Assembly: GCF_033439725.1 (NCBI RefSeq) | Contig: NW_026944383.1 | Span: 4,960,001-5,024,000, forward strand | DNA from: Neurospora tetraspora | Lineage: Eukaryota > Ascomycota > Sordariomycetes > Sordariales > Sordariaceae | DNA: 64,000 nucleotides | Direction of reading: 5' to 3' | Shown: positions 34,422 to 47,100 of the stretch, one piece after another | Layout: each line of letters opens with the position of its first letter | Numbering within the stretch: position 1 is the stretch's first letter | The notes under the pieces: model-generated | Database searches by the model: none | What the model saw: the letters and a program-made list of their open reading frames with translations, nothing else | Told to the model about the DNA's origin: nothing | Program-made: the position numbers and the translations under genes

Positions 34422-35863
34422 CTAAAAGTCCTCAAAATACTTTTCGTACTTCGCAAACATCTCATCCGTATACGCCTCGTTGTTGACGTCCTGCTCGGGA
34501 TACACATCGAAGCACGAAGCATCGCCGGGGTGGCTTAGGTGAGGGATGATGGGACCCTTGTGGCGTTTTTGCTCCACGGCCTCCCAGTCGACGCCCTTGA
34601 ACCATGGGTGCGCCTTCACTCTTGCCGCGCCACCGCTCATGTTGCCGAGTCGCATGGACCGGTCGACTGTGCAGAAGGACCGGATGATGTCCTTGGCCTC
34701 TTCGCTGATTGCTGGTGTGGCGGGGAATAGGACCGGCTTTTCTACGATTCTGGCTTGGGTGTTAGTGACTCAAACGTGACCATCTCTGCGGATCAGGACG
34801 GTATGAACTTACTGTCTGTAAATCTCTAGGGGATTGTTGTGGTAAAACGGGGGATAGCCCGTCAGGAATTCGTATATCAGGATCCCCAACGCCCACCAGT
34901 CCACCGCTGTCGTGTGGCCCTTGTTCTGGATGACCTCAGGCGCCAGGTACTCTGGAGTGCCACAAAGGGTGTAGGTCTCGACCGGGTGCTCATCGTCCTT
35001 GTACCCCATCCGCTTGGCAAAACCAAAGTCGACCAGCTTGATGTGCCCGTCCGCGTCCAACAGCACATTCTCTGGCTTCATATCCCGGTAAGCTATTCCG
35101 CCCTGCTTTTCGTGGAGGTACTCGAGCACGAGCACGATCTCGGCCGCGTAGAAGCGGGCCATCTCCTCGTCGAACCGTCGGTGTTTGCGCAGGTATGTGA
35201 ACAGCTCTCCGCCGGGAATGTAGTCGAGCAAAAGGTAGAGGAAGTCGCGGTCGGCAAAGGAGGCTTGGAGACTGGTGATGAACGGGTGGCCTGTTACATC
35301 CTTGAGGATCTGTCGCTCGTGGCGCACATGGTCGATCTGTTTTAGTCTGATCACTGTAACTGTGTGTTAGTGACCCCGACTCCCGGGTTTCTCTGTTTTG
35401 CGGCGCAAGCGAAACTAACCTTCCGTCTTTCTTAGAATCTTCAATGCGTAAACCTTTTGACGGTCAATATCGGTGCCATTGGCTGGTCGGACGAGCACCA
35501 CACGAGCAAAGGTGCCTATCGACCGTTTATAAGTGGTTAGCAACACAGTCCGCTGGAAGTCTTGAGTCTTTCAACCGTACCAGTTCCTAATGTCCTTATG
35601 CGATGAAAGTCGCTTAGCTGGGGCTTGCGCGTAGCCATCTCGAACCCACCACCAGTATTATTCTGTTGCGTTTGTGATGGGTCATTTCGGCGTTGATGGT
35701 TCTGGTAAGAGTTGTGCTGCCAAAGCATGCAGGGATGAAGCTGCGGTTGCGATTGCGCCTGCTGCTGTTGTTGGCGCTGCTGGGCTGCTGCAAGTAACCC
35801 CTTTGCCTGCAGTGGATGTAGCCCACCGCCAAATGAGTGTGACGAGGCGACGGTGGCCGCCAT
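34422..35863 (-). CDS. pkac-2: cAMP-dependent protein kinase catalytic subunit (PKA-C)
   Basis: A 415-residue AGC kinase. Minus-strand exons are 35863-35581, 35515-35420, 35353-34813 and 34749-34422; the three introns are 63-66 nt with GTACGG, GTTAGT and GTAAGT donors. Residues 1-80 are a Gln-rich, low-complexity head. The kinase domain has the Gly loop LGTGTFARV (92-100), the ATP Lys120 (YALKIL), catalytic Asp217 (YRDMKPEN), Asp235 (DFG) and activation-loop Thr255 in TLCGTPEYLAPE. The protein ends FEDF, the PKA-type hydrophobic motif that docks back on the small lobe. All catalytic residues are present. PKA relays cAMP signals controlling growth, conidiation and carbon response. Neurospora has two catalytic genes; I chose pkac-2 from memory and the short N-terminus, so the symbol is less sure than the family. 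Confidence 0.9.
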
Positions 35864-38800
35864 GTTGGATCCGGACCAGTGAGTTACTCGGAAAGCAGCA
35901 GGTAGGTTTCGGTCTTTCGATTCGTCCGAGAAGGGGTGTTCGTGGGTATCGACAAGAGTCCCTATGGTGACTGGATTTGAGGAGGAACGTGGAGGTGGAA
36001 AGACAAGGCGGGGGGTAAAGTTTAAAGTGCCGTGGCCAAGTTGCTGTTCCGCTCGTGATCGATGTTTCCCGAGATATCAAGCCGCCCAGATTATGCGAGT
36101 CTGACAGGGGCGGAAGAAGGGCCGAAGGGAAAAATCCAGAACCGTTCAAGAGGGCGGGTCAGACGAAGTCCAGACGGGATATACAGCAAAAAAGAGGTGT
36201 GTGTAGTTGGCGAACAGTGTTAGGGGTTAATGTTATCGAGCGCGGTGTCTAGACTATGTCTATGTGCGTGTCGAGATGGTATTGTTGTGGGCCACACGCT
36301 AGTCAATGGCAGATCGTTGCAGTGCTGTGCTGGAGCGCAAAGTGAAGAGTTGGGGGCAGAGTTTAAAGAACGGGAGAAGACGTTGTGGTAGGTATCGCGG
36401 GGTTTTGGACAAGATAAGTTGTTTCTCGGGTAGAGGTCGGGTCCCATCCGGCCCAGCGGGAGGCCAGTGACGAAGAGCAATAGAGAAAACGGAAGCTGGG
36501 AACATAATCGCGGGACTAAAAGCAGGCATGAATTAAGGCCCGGCATGGGTATTGAATGAACGGTGTGAACAGACAACGCTCGCGATCCATTGCTTCACTT
36601 GGATATCCCATCTCGACATCGAACCTAATGCCTACCTTAGCGTACCTTATCCCCGCCAAACAGGTCCAACCAGTCTCCCAGTGGATGGAAGAGAACCGAG
36701 TTCCCGACGGACTCCTCACTGTCCGCCAGGCACTCTGCAGTGATTCACGCGCTTCGCAGTGGGGGGGATTGGGGGATGAGACCTGGGGGCGTGGGCATTG
36801 TGGGCAGTGTGGGCTTTGTGTGGGCTTTGTGTGGGAACGAGGGCGGCGGTAAGATGACGTTGGTTTCTGCAGACCCCAGTTCCTGCGCGACATCTCGTGG
36901 ACCTGGATTGTGGGAGAGGCACGGTTTCTGGACAAGACGGACCGACCAGCGGCGAATCGCAGCGAATCAGCTCTTTTACAATTCCGAGACGGGACCCGGA
37001 ACTTGACGAAGTGTTTCCCTTTTCTGTCCTGTGAGGTGTTTTCTTTTCTTGTTACAAGAGGTTACAGAGCGGGAGAGTTTTGAGTGAGAAACAGAGTGGA
37101 CAGGTTTCGATCCTTGACGGTACACTGAGCGCTCGGAGACCAGTCAGGAAACACAGACCTCAACTAGGCTCTATCACCAACTTCCAGTTTCATGCTAGCT
37201 ACAGGCTACATCGTGAAGGATCGGTTCAGGGCAGTTTCAATCTAGGAAAGAACCGGTTCGACGGTAAAGGGATTCTCTGCCCAGGACCCTCCGCCAGCGT
37301 CTAAAACAGCCGCACGACCCGGTTTTAATCGTAATTGCGGGGTTTCTCACCGCAGGCAGTCCGGGGTCCAAAGGATCCAAAGGAGGAGCCACAAGGAAAC
37401 CTTCAAGAGGTGCGTCAGTGTACAGAAGGATACAGGGGATGTCAATGTCCATCTCGCAGCACCATCTCTTGGACAATGTCGTCGTCTAAACATACCCAAA
37501 CGCACTCTGTCATCCCCAAAGTACTACCGTTGAACACAGCAGAAAGGGACGGGACAAAATGCGAAGAACCGAAAATATGAATTTAACGGCGCCTGACGAA
37601 CGAGTAGGTACATTGGAGTGGCGGCTGCCATTCATGTTCCTGTTCGCTAGACAAGCCGCCCAAACGCCTGTGACCTGTATGTACCTTTCCTTCCCGCCCG
37701 TGCCTGCCTTAGACTTTCCGTCCGAAGGTCCCATGCTTCCACTTCTGCCATGTGCTTCATGACTGGAGTGGGAAAGGAACATCAAGCACCTGTCCTGCCC
37801 CTGAAACGCTGGTCGTTCCCGTCGTGTGACACATTCGTTGCCGCAGCTTTTGCGCCGAACGGATCTCCCTCCAGGGTCTTCTCCAGTTTCTCCTCAAACA
37901 ATAGTTGCGGAGCTTACCTAAAACACCATGACATACATAGTACACACAGTAGGACGGCGGTGACTTGCCAAAACGGGAAATAACTTCGTGTTAAAGCACA
38001 CTGAACTGTACAGTCCGAGGTAATTCAGTTTTGTGGTAGGTAAGCCTGTGATAATCCGTTGGCAATAATAAGCCGTCAATCTCCGATACTATCGAAAAAG
38101 AGTCTTCGGGGCTATCCGCCAAGTGCCAAGAACTTTTTGTATCCAACACCACAATCGAGGAACGGAAGCAAAAGATCGCGGTGTTATAAAAAGGTCACCA
38201 GAAGAAGACAGTCAAGTTTCTTGGCATCTCGTGCTTTAATAGAGTTCGTTCGTGCTCGTCCGGTGCTTTTCCCACTCGTGGTACTTAGTGTTCCAGAACC
38301 TCCACAACATCGATCAAGGGGAACCAAAGCCAAAATTCCCCTTACCCACGATATCCGATGACCTCATGTGCCTCGTGTGGCGGGCTGGCGGCCGTGTTGA
38401 ACGAAAGGGATGTTGTCCATGCGTGTGCATGTTCTGATACGAGGGCGCTGACTCGTTTGGGTTGCTCAGACCTCTCGTTTTTTTCCTTCGAAAATTTCCT
38501 GCTTTGGACATGGTGGGCTACGCTCGGATGGGAACTCGTTTGAAAGGAATATGTGTTCCGTATGCCTTCTAGGGTGATAATGGGCCGCTCGAACAGCAGG
38601 TAACAATGCTGCATAGTGATAACCAGAATAAGGGAGGCATACAAGCCTTGAAGCAGGGGAATCTACAATCTTGCAAGAATGAACCACCTCGATCCATCAA
38701 AACCCAACCCTCCTCAGACCTAAAAAGTGCATTGTAGGTATATCCTCCTATACCAATCAAACGATTAGGATGACCATATAGGTAGACGTAGACGTTCGCA

Positions 38801-38906
38801 ACCATTCCCTACTCCATATCATATCCCGTATCCAAGAATTTGCAAACCCAAGAAACCGCCCATGCAACCAGAACATCCATCATAACCATCATCCAAACCT
38901 TCTCTA
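35864..38906. other. Long intergenic region upstream of PKA
   Basis: Three kilobases with no supported gene. The part next to 35863 is the kinase leader and promoter on the minus strand. At about 36788-36838 there is a GTGGGC/TGTGGGCTTTG imperfect repeat. No RNA gene was recognised. The far end (38700-38906) should hold the 3' UTR of the phosphatase gene. Confidence 0.5.
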
Positions 38907-40638
38907 CTACCAATCCCGTAAAAGCCACCAACTCCCAACACCCATAACCAACAACGCCACCAACACCAGCGCTCCCTCCTCGGTACTCCAAAAGAACGCC
39001 GTCCACCCCACCACCACCTCCTTCCTCCTGGCCGCCGCTCTCCTCTCCCAAGCATGCACGTCCACGGGCATGGGTATCGACACCCGGGGATCCTTTTTCC
39101 ATTCTTCCAGTACCAGTTCGTCCTCACCCTCACCCTCCTCCGTGAGTAAAGGTACCCTCATCTCCTCCTCCCCCAAAACCGGCACCTTGGCCCTGAAGAA
39201 TACCGGCCGGTGATCACTCGTTTCCACGACCGGCAGGGAATCGTACGCCTCCACTTCCACTTCCACCTTCTTTTTCCGCTGCTCTGCCTCTGCCTCTGCC
39301 TCTGGCTCTGTTGTAACCCAGGCCGGAACATCCAAATACAACACCCTATCACACCACCCCGGCCACCGATGGCTCGCAAACCGCCACGGCACCTCCGGGA
39401 CCCCATTTACCTTGTTCCCCCTCTTCACACTCTCCTCATTGACCGCCTCCCCTTTGACAGGATGAACGTCGTATTTATACGTCGGACCAAAAGTTATCGG
39501 CGCCTCGGAAAGGCCGTGCATGGTCCGTCCGGCTTCGCGCTCCTGCGTGAGTTGGTCCCGCGGCAAGAAATTGGAGAAGTGGTTGGCGGAAGAAGGATCG
39601 AAGGAGGGGTAGGTGGCGAGGGGGGGAGGGGTGGTGGTGTTGATGCGGTAGTTGAGGTCGCCGGCTAGGAAGAGGTGGGAGGTTGGTTTGAAGATGGAGA
39701 TGGATTGGAGCGTGGAGGTATGGTCTGGGTTGGTGTTGAGGAGGGGTTGGGCGTCGGAATCGCCGTCGTCGTCGTCGGCTGAGTTGCTGCTGTCCTGAGT
39801 ACCTCTGGGCACAGGAGGAGCGGTATCCCCCGCTCCAGACCTATCCGGCGTCGACCGCGCTGCTCGGCTTTCGGATGGGAACTCGCCTTTGGGCAAAACC
39901 TCGCGCGGGTTGGCAAACGTCAGTCCTGACACGATGCTGCGCCAGTTGGCGTTGCGCTTCTTTAGGTTCCACTCCATGGCAGCCAGGTGTGTCGCCACAA
40001 AGGTGAGTTCCGTCGTCTTTGGTTCTTCTGTCGTCGTCGTCGCTATCGTGTTGTCCTCCCTGCCATCCACATCGCTCCAAGTAACCCGCAACCCTACCGC
40101 GCCTTTGTTGCCCATGTCGGCGGCGCCAAATCCGCACTCTGCTTCTTCGATCTGCTGGATCTTGGATGGGTCGCGGGCAAAGAGCAGGATGGCTGTCATC
40201 CCTACGTTCTTGGCCCGGACGAGCTTGTAAGGGTCACCACCACTGGCACCACTACCACTGGCACCATTACTGCTCGTCCTGTAGTCATCGGCCTCAAGTA
40301 GCTGCCCAGCCGCGAGGTTGAGTGCCTCGGCGTACCGAGCGTAGTACGGGTTCAAAAAGTAAGGGCCGATGAAGGAGTAAGCCAGCGGGGCTACTTCTTG
40401 CAGAGAGCTGGATATCAATGGTGAGCGAGAGCGTTCACGACACACCATCTTGGGTCAGATAAGGTAGGTAGTAGACTTACAAAACAACCAAATCTGGTAA
40501 CGCATTCCCATTCCCCTTCCCGGCAGCACCTTGCCCCGACAGCGCCGCCTTCAAGTGCGCAGCCCAAACCGCGACATTGATGAGGTTATTTGCGCAGTTG
40601 AAAGTGAGGATGAAGAGGTCAATGGTTGAGGGCGTCAT
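38907..40638 (-). CDS. Inp54-like inositol-polyphosphate 5-phosphatase with C-terminal membrane anchor
   Basis: A 552-residue enzyme. Minus-strand exons are 40638-40481 and 40407-38907; the 73-nt intron has donor GTAAGT and acceptor CAG. The N-terminus MTPSTIDLFILTFNCANNLI is the first strand of the IPPc fold, with Asn14 in TFNCAN. Catalytic motifs follow in order: SLQEVAP (Glu57), MGNKGAVG, LAGDLNYRI (302-307), GPTYKYD (360), WCDRVLYLD (404) and SDHRPVFF (450-455). It should remove the 5-phosphate of PI(4,5)P2. A hydrophobic segment near the very end (about 529-550, GALVLVALLVMGVGSWWLL) with only RDW after it is a tail anchor, as in yeast Inp54, which sits on the ER. Low-complexity inserts (an Asp-rich run near 265 and a Glu-Ala run near 425) are loops. 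The start fits because upstream sequence holds no further in-frame ATG with this fold. Confidence 0.88.
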
Positions 40639-43037
40639 TGTCGCGATCGCGGAGACGGCTTCTTGCTTGTTGTTGGTGCTATTTGTGTGTTTGGCGTAAT
40701 GCGCGTTTGTTGTTGGGCACCCCCGAGTGGGGAGAAAGCGAGCGAGAGGAACGCCCTAAATATATAGATATATGTATGTATGTATGATGGATCAATCGGA
40801 TGCACTAGAAGTCTAGAACCGAGTCCTCCGGAGCACAATGTCTCGTGAGTAAATTGTACGTTTATATGTTGCGCACGGAAGGTTAAGCTTTTTGTCATAT
40901 ATCGGCTGTTCCAAAAGTTGTTGAGGTATCGTCAAGTGGGGTTCCGAGTGTGGCTTGGCTGGGACAAAATGTCTTGATTCCCCGAAGTGCCTTCAGTCAG
41001 ATCCAACGATCCAATTGGCGGCACGAAATAGGGTACCAAGGCGTAGGTTTTTCGAGTAAGGCCTCCGGGTTCTTGAGTCGAAGTGTTGAGGTTTCTTGAC
41101 TCTTGAAATGATACGGAAATGGATAGTTCCGGCGATGGTGTAGCTGAGCAAGAGCGCTTGACTTGGACATGGGAGTGCTGTGTGGAAGGTTGAAGCAGGC
41201 TAGAAAACAGAACTTGATCAATAAAATTACGAACAATGATTGCATTCGCGGCAGGTATATCCAAAAACTGCAACTATAAGAAGTGCTTCATCTTCTTTAT
41301 ATCCAACATTCTTCCATGTTCCCATCACTACGGTACACATGCGCTCATGCTATCGGATGGTAGGATCTGAAATATTGTGATTGGGCCAGAGGTGTGACGT
41401 AGGTAGTACGGCCTCTTTCAGACACCGCTGTTTTGCTTTTCTTGGGGCCAATTCGGCCAGCCCGCATACGCATGCCGGTAATCAAGGCTGAGCCATCAGT
41501 GGCTTCACCAGCACAACTAGGATATAATTCATAACCCCATTCGGACAGACAAGCAGTCTAGGTAACTGCAGAACAACACGGTAACTTGCTCATGGAGGCT
41601 ATACGCACACAGGCACAACGTCGGCGACAGTCCAAAAGGGTTAAGATATGAAACCTGTATTAGGAGAACTAGCTTGTAATCTACGTTGCCCGAGCTCTTC
41701 CCACGTGGTGAATACCAGTCGTTTCCGTCTTGTCTCCATGATGTCAGCAAGTTCCCTGAAATATCTCAAGGTCAAAGCTCTCTCACGAAAGCAGCGCGGC
41801 TAAATGGTGCCCTTCTCCATATGCGTTGCTCGTAATGTTATCGGTTTGGGTACCAGGTCGTGAACGCATATCCGTCGTGTCGTTAGGGAGAGCCATTGCG
41901 CCAGCAGATGCGTCTAGGAAGCTTCGAACTGAGCTGAGAGGCTATCACTGCTTGCCCAACCTAGAGCCCCCAGCCGATCGAATTTGACAAGACCTCGCCG
42001 TGTCACTGGGCAGTAGCCGCGTCACGGAATCTCCATCGTCTAGGCAGAGACTTTGGCACATGGAAGCCATAGACCAATAACCACCCCGTGACCTGAACTC
42101 TGCTACATGATACCAAGCTAATACCAACTGACCAACGAGTGATGTATATGACTTTCGCAAAAAGGTGTAACGCTTCGTCCCCTAATGCCTCCCCACAAGC
42201 GAGACCCGATGCGAGAGAAATGACACACCAAAAGGAAATCGTGCATAACAGTAAATGAAAACAAAACAATGGGAAACAGGATGCCGACTGGGAAGATGCT
42301 TATTGTTATCTCGCAACGACATGACTCGAATGAGACTTTTGCCATGAATGACCCGTCTCGATCAAGCCGTATCTCGTGACCGCTGCTGCAATTCCGACGG
42401 CATTTTGAACCTCAGCCCGTAGAAAGGCCAAGGTCTCCAACTTCAGCACCCCGGAAATCCGAGATACTGGGCATGCCGTTCGTAAGGTCCCCGGTCAAAC
42501 AGCAGCAAAGCAGCACCGACCGAGAATCGAGCTGCATAGCTGCCATGAACCGAAGAACCGTCCGAGCCATGAATAAGGGCAGTGAATGATAGAGATGTCG
42601 AAGAACGAAGAGAAGCAATCTGTCGCAAGTAATCCGTCTGGCTGGGTCGAGGAGATGCATCGGTCGTTGGTGCTGGCCAGGTACAGCCATCCGCTTCCAC
42701 TCCATCCAGACTCTCGGGGACGTTGGTTGACGAGACGCGGGTGCAGGAATCAAACCATTTGACCGATGCGCAATCTGCTACTCCAACAACCCGCCGAAGA
42801 TCTTGTTCCAAGTAGATACCATATGCGAGCATCCGCAGTCTCATTCCATAGGACGATACCTGCCGGCCACATGTCCGGAGCCAGCGCCTTGACCTTTAGC
42901 AGCCGAGCGCAGCCTATTATCGCAAACTGAACGTCAGCCATCATGTCAGCATTCTACCTCCGGCCAGCGTTATTGAGTACACCAAACTCGAAGGAAATAA
43001 GATTCCTTACTAGGAATGCTGGGCTAGGCTGGCAAAC
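40639..43037. other. Intergenic: phosphatase promoter and CK1 3' region
   Basis: No gene is supported. An (ATGT)n-like microsatellite with TATATAGATATATGTATGTA lies at about 40757-40785. The stretch directly below 43037 could carry a final CK1 coding exon or 3' UTR (see the CK1 entry). A 133-codon minus-strand frame at 42443-42844 has no recognisable domain and is probably chance or UTR. Confidence 0.5.
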
Positions 43038-44187
43038 TCACATCCTGTCGCTACCGCCGACGGCACGGCTGGTCTCAGGTGTCTCGCCGGTCATAGGCTT
43101 CCTGGATCCGCTCCTCAGAGCCTGCTGAGGGTCCTTACGAGCAGCAGCCTGAGCCGCCTCCTTGGAGTCCGCGGGCTGGGGCTGGCTAGAGTTACCAGCA
43201 GCCTGCTGGATGGCCTGGGCGTTCTTCTGGTACTTGTAGACGGTCCAGTCAAAGACGTAATCGTACTGGAAGCCCTCGCGGACGAAGAGATCGCGGAAGA
43301 TCTTGCGGAGATAGCTGTAATCGGGCTTGTCATCGAAGCGGAGCGAACGAGTGTAGTTGAGGTAGATGGCAAACTCGTTGGGGAAGCCGCGGCAAAGAAC
43401 CTCGGTGGGAGTGGTCATCTTCTTCTCCATGATACGGTCGTACTTCTGCTTCTTGGTGGCAGCCTTAAGGCCCTGCCACGGGAGGGAGCCGCGGCAGAAG
43501 TAAAGCATGACGTAGCCAAGAGACTCCATGTCGTCACGGCGAGACTGCTCGACGCCGAGATGGGTGTTAATGGAGGCATAACGGGCAGTGCCAGTGAGGT
43601 TCTTGTTCTCTCTGTAAGGGATGTGGAAGTGAGTCTTGGGATCTCTGTACTTCTTGGCAAGACCGAAATCGATCACGTTGACCTGGTTGCCACGCTTGCC
43701 AATTCCCATAAGAAAGTTGTCGGGCTTGATGTCGCGGTGAATGAACGACTTGGCGTGGATGTACTCGATGCGGGAGATGAGCTGATCAGCAAGGAGCAAG
43801 ACAGTCTTCAAAGAGAACTTGCGGTTGCAGAAGTTGAACAGATCCTCCAAGCTGGGGCCAAGAAGATCGAGGACCATGGCGTTATAGTCACACTCGGTGC
43901 CGAACCAGCGGACGAAGGGGATGCCGACGCCACCGGCGAGAGACTTGTAGACGCGGGCCTCATATTCAAGCTGGGGATGCTTGGCCTTGACACTCTCGAG
44001 CTTGATGGCAATCTCTTCACCGGAGATGATGTTGGTGCCGAGGTAAATATCGCCGAAAGAGCCAGAGCCGATCTTGCGACCGATCCGATACTTGTTACCG
44101 ACGCGGAGATCCTAGCCTTTCAGTTAGCAAGATGCAACGTTCAGCGTTCGAGGGATATTGACGGATAGGGCGTACCATGGTAGTCAT
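43038..44187 (-). CDS. ck-1a: Casein kinase I (CK-1a), the FRQ/clock kinase type
   Basis: A CK1 delta/epsilon-like kinase of 361 residues as read. Minus-strand exon 1 is only four codons (44187-44176, MTTM); a 64-nt intron (GTACGC...TAG) follows, then exon 2 at 44111-43038 starting [20 protein letters not shown]. The ATP Lys is Lys41 (IAIKLES), the catalytic Asp131 is in HRDIKPDN, and Asp152 is the DFG-type Asp. The CK1 signature [15 protein letters not shown] is complete. In Neurospora this kinase phosphorylates FREQUENCY and the white-collar complex, setting clock period. The tail is Ala/Gln/Ser-rich and ends GGSDRM, with stop TGA. That stop lies inside AGGATGTGAGT, a good splice donor, so an extra 3' exon and a different C-terminus are possible; an acceptor exists at about 42929 (GACGTTCAG). 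Confidence 0.93.
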
Positions 44188-47100
44188 GTTTGCGGTTTAT
44201 TAGGGAGAAAGACGGATCCCAGAAGATCAGTAACTATACCCGATGGAAAGGAGTCAGTAAAAGAGTCACTAAGGCACGCATACGTAATCATGTCGAATGC
44301 TGAGCTGTCGAGAAAGGTCGGTGTCGCCCCAGGTGTTTCTGCGGGAGTCCATGCCCGGCTCGGCCACGGTAGGTTGTTCAACTGCTCCGAGAGGTGGCCT
44401 ATTTGGCAATGATGACGGCAACATTTCCAGGGACCTCAGCAGACACGTCCACATCGTGCATCGCCCTGGAAGGGCGTCTGGACGGGATGGTTGGCAATGG
44501 CAACACTGCCCATCAGGGCCATGTCGACACGGACGCGTCCAACAATGAATGGCCTTGGCGACGCCGACATTGTTGGTGAGGATTATGGTAATGTCGTTCC
44601 CGTTACCATGCCAAGCAGGTTGTCGAAGCTATTGAGCAGCCTATCAAGTCGGTGTCGTTGACTGATGGCGAAGGTGTGCATCCAGGTAGATGGTGGGCAA
44701 AGGCGGCCAGCAAGGGCAGATTGTTGGCGAGCGAGCCAACAATCAGCTCACCGATACATGGCGGCAGCTGAGTGGAACCACCACAATGCGTGCAGCACCT
44801 CCCTCGCTCGTTGGGGACGACGACCCGTCTGACGGAGATGATGATAGAATTTTTGACTCACTCTTCGGCGGGATGTGTTCTCCTTTTGTAGACGGTCGTT
44901 GCAGACCGGATGCTGGGCTAGAGGGTCGTCGGGACCAGGCTGGTAATAATTGATCGAGAGGGGCGTGCGTGCCGAAGAAGGCAGCTTAGTGATGTTGGAG
45001 CGTCGGGGGGCGACTGAAATGCAGCTCAATCTGTACGGGTATGTGTTAAAATGCAGTCGAGACGAAGCGTGCAGCAGCAAGATAATGGGCACGGGCTTGG
45101 TGTTGATGTATGGTGCAGCATGCGGGAAAAAAAAAGAGATTGTTTTGGTGGTTGGGGTAAGTTCTCTTACCGTCGTCGTCGGCGCCGGGGATTTTAGGTC
45201 GTCGGTGGTGAGACTGGGGGCGAGGGAAAGGACGATGTGAAGAGGGAAACGAGACAGCGAGAAGGGAGGAGGAGGCAGTTTGGTGACTGGGACCGACTGG
45301 GACTTCTGGGCAGCCGACCGACCTGGGGACTGGGGACTGGTGGCAGGATTTGAGACGCCAACGCCAAGTGCCAGCCAGGCTCGCCAGGTCGACCAGGCCC
45401 AGCCAGCGCGCGCTGGTGGGCTTGTTCTTGGCGGCATCCAGCTGGCGAACTGAAGTGAAGGAGCCGTGATCCACCGCCATCCACAGTGCCACAATGCGGG
45501 CCAAGCAATGAGCTGGACACAGTGCAAGGCGAGTGAGATGGCGAAAAATGACTGGAGCACCGTCGGACAGGCAAGGGCCAGGCGTCCCAGGCCTGCCAGG
45601 GCATTGGGCGGACGAGGGCGGAGTTCCATGTCGCTGGCTTCTGGGCGCGCCCTTTTCCTTTGGCAACGTCCAACTGTCATCCAAAGATGGAAGGTCTCAG
45701 AATGCAGGCTTGCCTTTCAAACACTGCAAATAAAATCTGCTGATTTGCAGTTCCCCAACGAGGCAAGAAGCCGGAAACACACGGCAGGATGGACTGCGGG
45801 CAGGCAGTGGGAAACGAACACTACCTATCTGGCAACCTAAGGCAAACGTGCTGCGGTACGGTAAGGCAATGCGGGCAGGACCACACCGCGTCTACGAGGG
45901 AAGGCACACAACACATGCCTCCCATTTTACGCCCTTTCGAACAGGAAGTGAAGACTCAGTTTTTCCCTTTGTTAGGCAGGAACTGGACGAGGCCCAATGG
46001 CCAATGCAGTGCCAAAGTGCCTGCCTGCTCTCACTGTGCTGAGAGTGTTAATGTTTGCCCGGCTTCCGAGAATTGAGCCATTCTGACTGGTAGCCCCTCA
46101 CCTCCAATACGTACACCCAATACACCATGCACAACCACGAATCCGTTACAACAGCAATTGCGAGCAGAACCTCACGAATGCGACATATCCCATCCGATAT
46201 CAGCCTCGGAGAAAAATGGCACTTTGATTAAATCAGGTGCCGTCTGGCTACTCAGTACTCTGTGAGACCCGACGAAAAGGGGAGCAGTGTCCCGCTTTGC
46301 CCCGCCTCGCAACTGCATCATTGTGATGCTTCAGAGAGACTATACAAAAGACGAAATGCATGAGCCCTCTTCCAGTGTCTCCCAAAAGATCAGACGAAGG
46401 GATCAAAACACAAGCAAGTGGACTGTTCGGTGTACGCCAGGACCCCTATAATCACAGTCGTTTGCTGATACGTACCAGTAGAGTTGGGCAAACTGGGATA
46501 TCACAAGTCAAAGCAACCAACATGGCCCTACCCGGTGGAACAAACCTCTCGGTGACTGGCGTCCCGACAGCTTGGAACATACCGAACAAAAGCGCCCTTC
46601 CTATCTTCTCTCGTTCCGTGCTAGATATGCAAAGAACCTACGTCAAATACTGGCAGCCAGAGGAGAGCCTATCAAAGCGGTCATGACAAGCCATATCATC
46701 GGTTGTTGACGGGCGCTTACGCAGCACACAGAAGCCGTAGAACCTGCGGAGAAGCAGCAACACCGAAAACTGTCAATATCAAATCTCAAAACCCGCTGCC
46801 GAAGATCACGGGTCTGGTGGCTCTGGTGGACCAAAAATGGCGCACTGTGTCGTATATTTAGAGGACGTTAGGCGCGGCTGAGAGGCCAAGCAAGCCCTCC
46901 ATGTCAGCGTCTCACTGTCTTCGATCCCCGAATCTCCGGTGGAATACGTTCAAATGGGCAGAGCATTCCTCACATCCCCATCTATCACAGCCGGGAAAGG
47001 TTGACAAATATCCTTCCCTTGCTCATGTTCGGTCTGCCGCGCTAGAGGTACCTGGTCGTTTCCAAGACAGTGCCCGGAATTTCAACTCCTCCCCTGGCCT

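Noticed and set aside
40757-40785. TATATA/ATGT-rich tract as a core promoter of the phosphatase gene
   Set aside because: The position is plausible (about 120 bases before the ATG), but the tract is a simple microsatellite and nothing shows that it is used.
42443-42844. 133-codon minus-strand frame downstream of ck-1a
   Set aside because: No recognisable motif and no splice logic; probably chance or ck-1a 3' UTR.
44748-45680. 310-codon minus-strand open frame
   Set aside because: Low-complexity Pro/Ser/Thr/Trp-rich translation with no domain, located in the likely ck-1a leader and overlapped by other open frames. Best read as UTR in GC-rich DNA.
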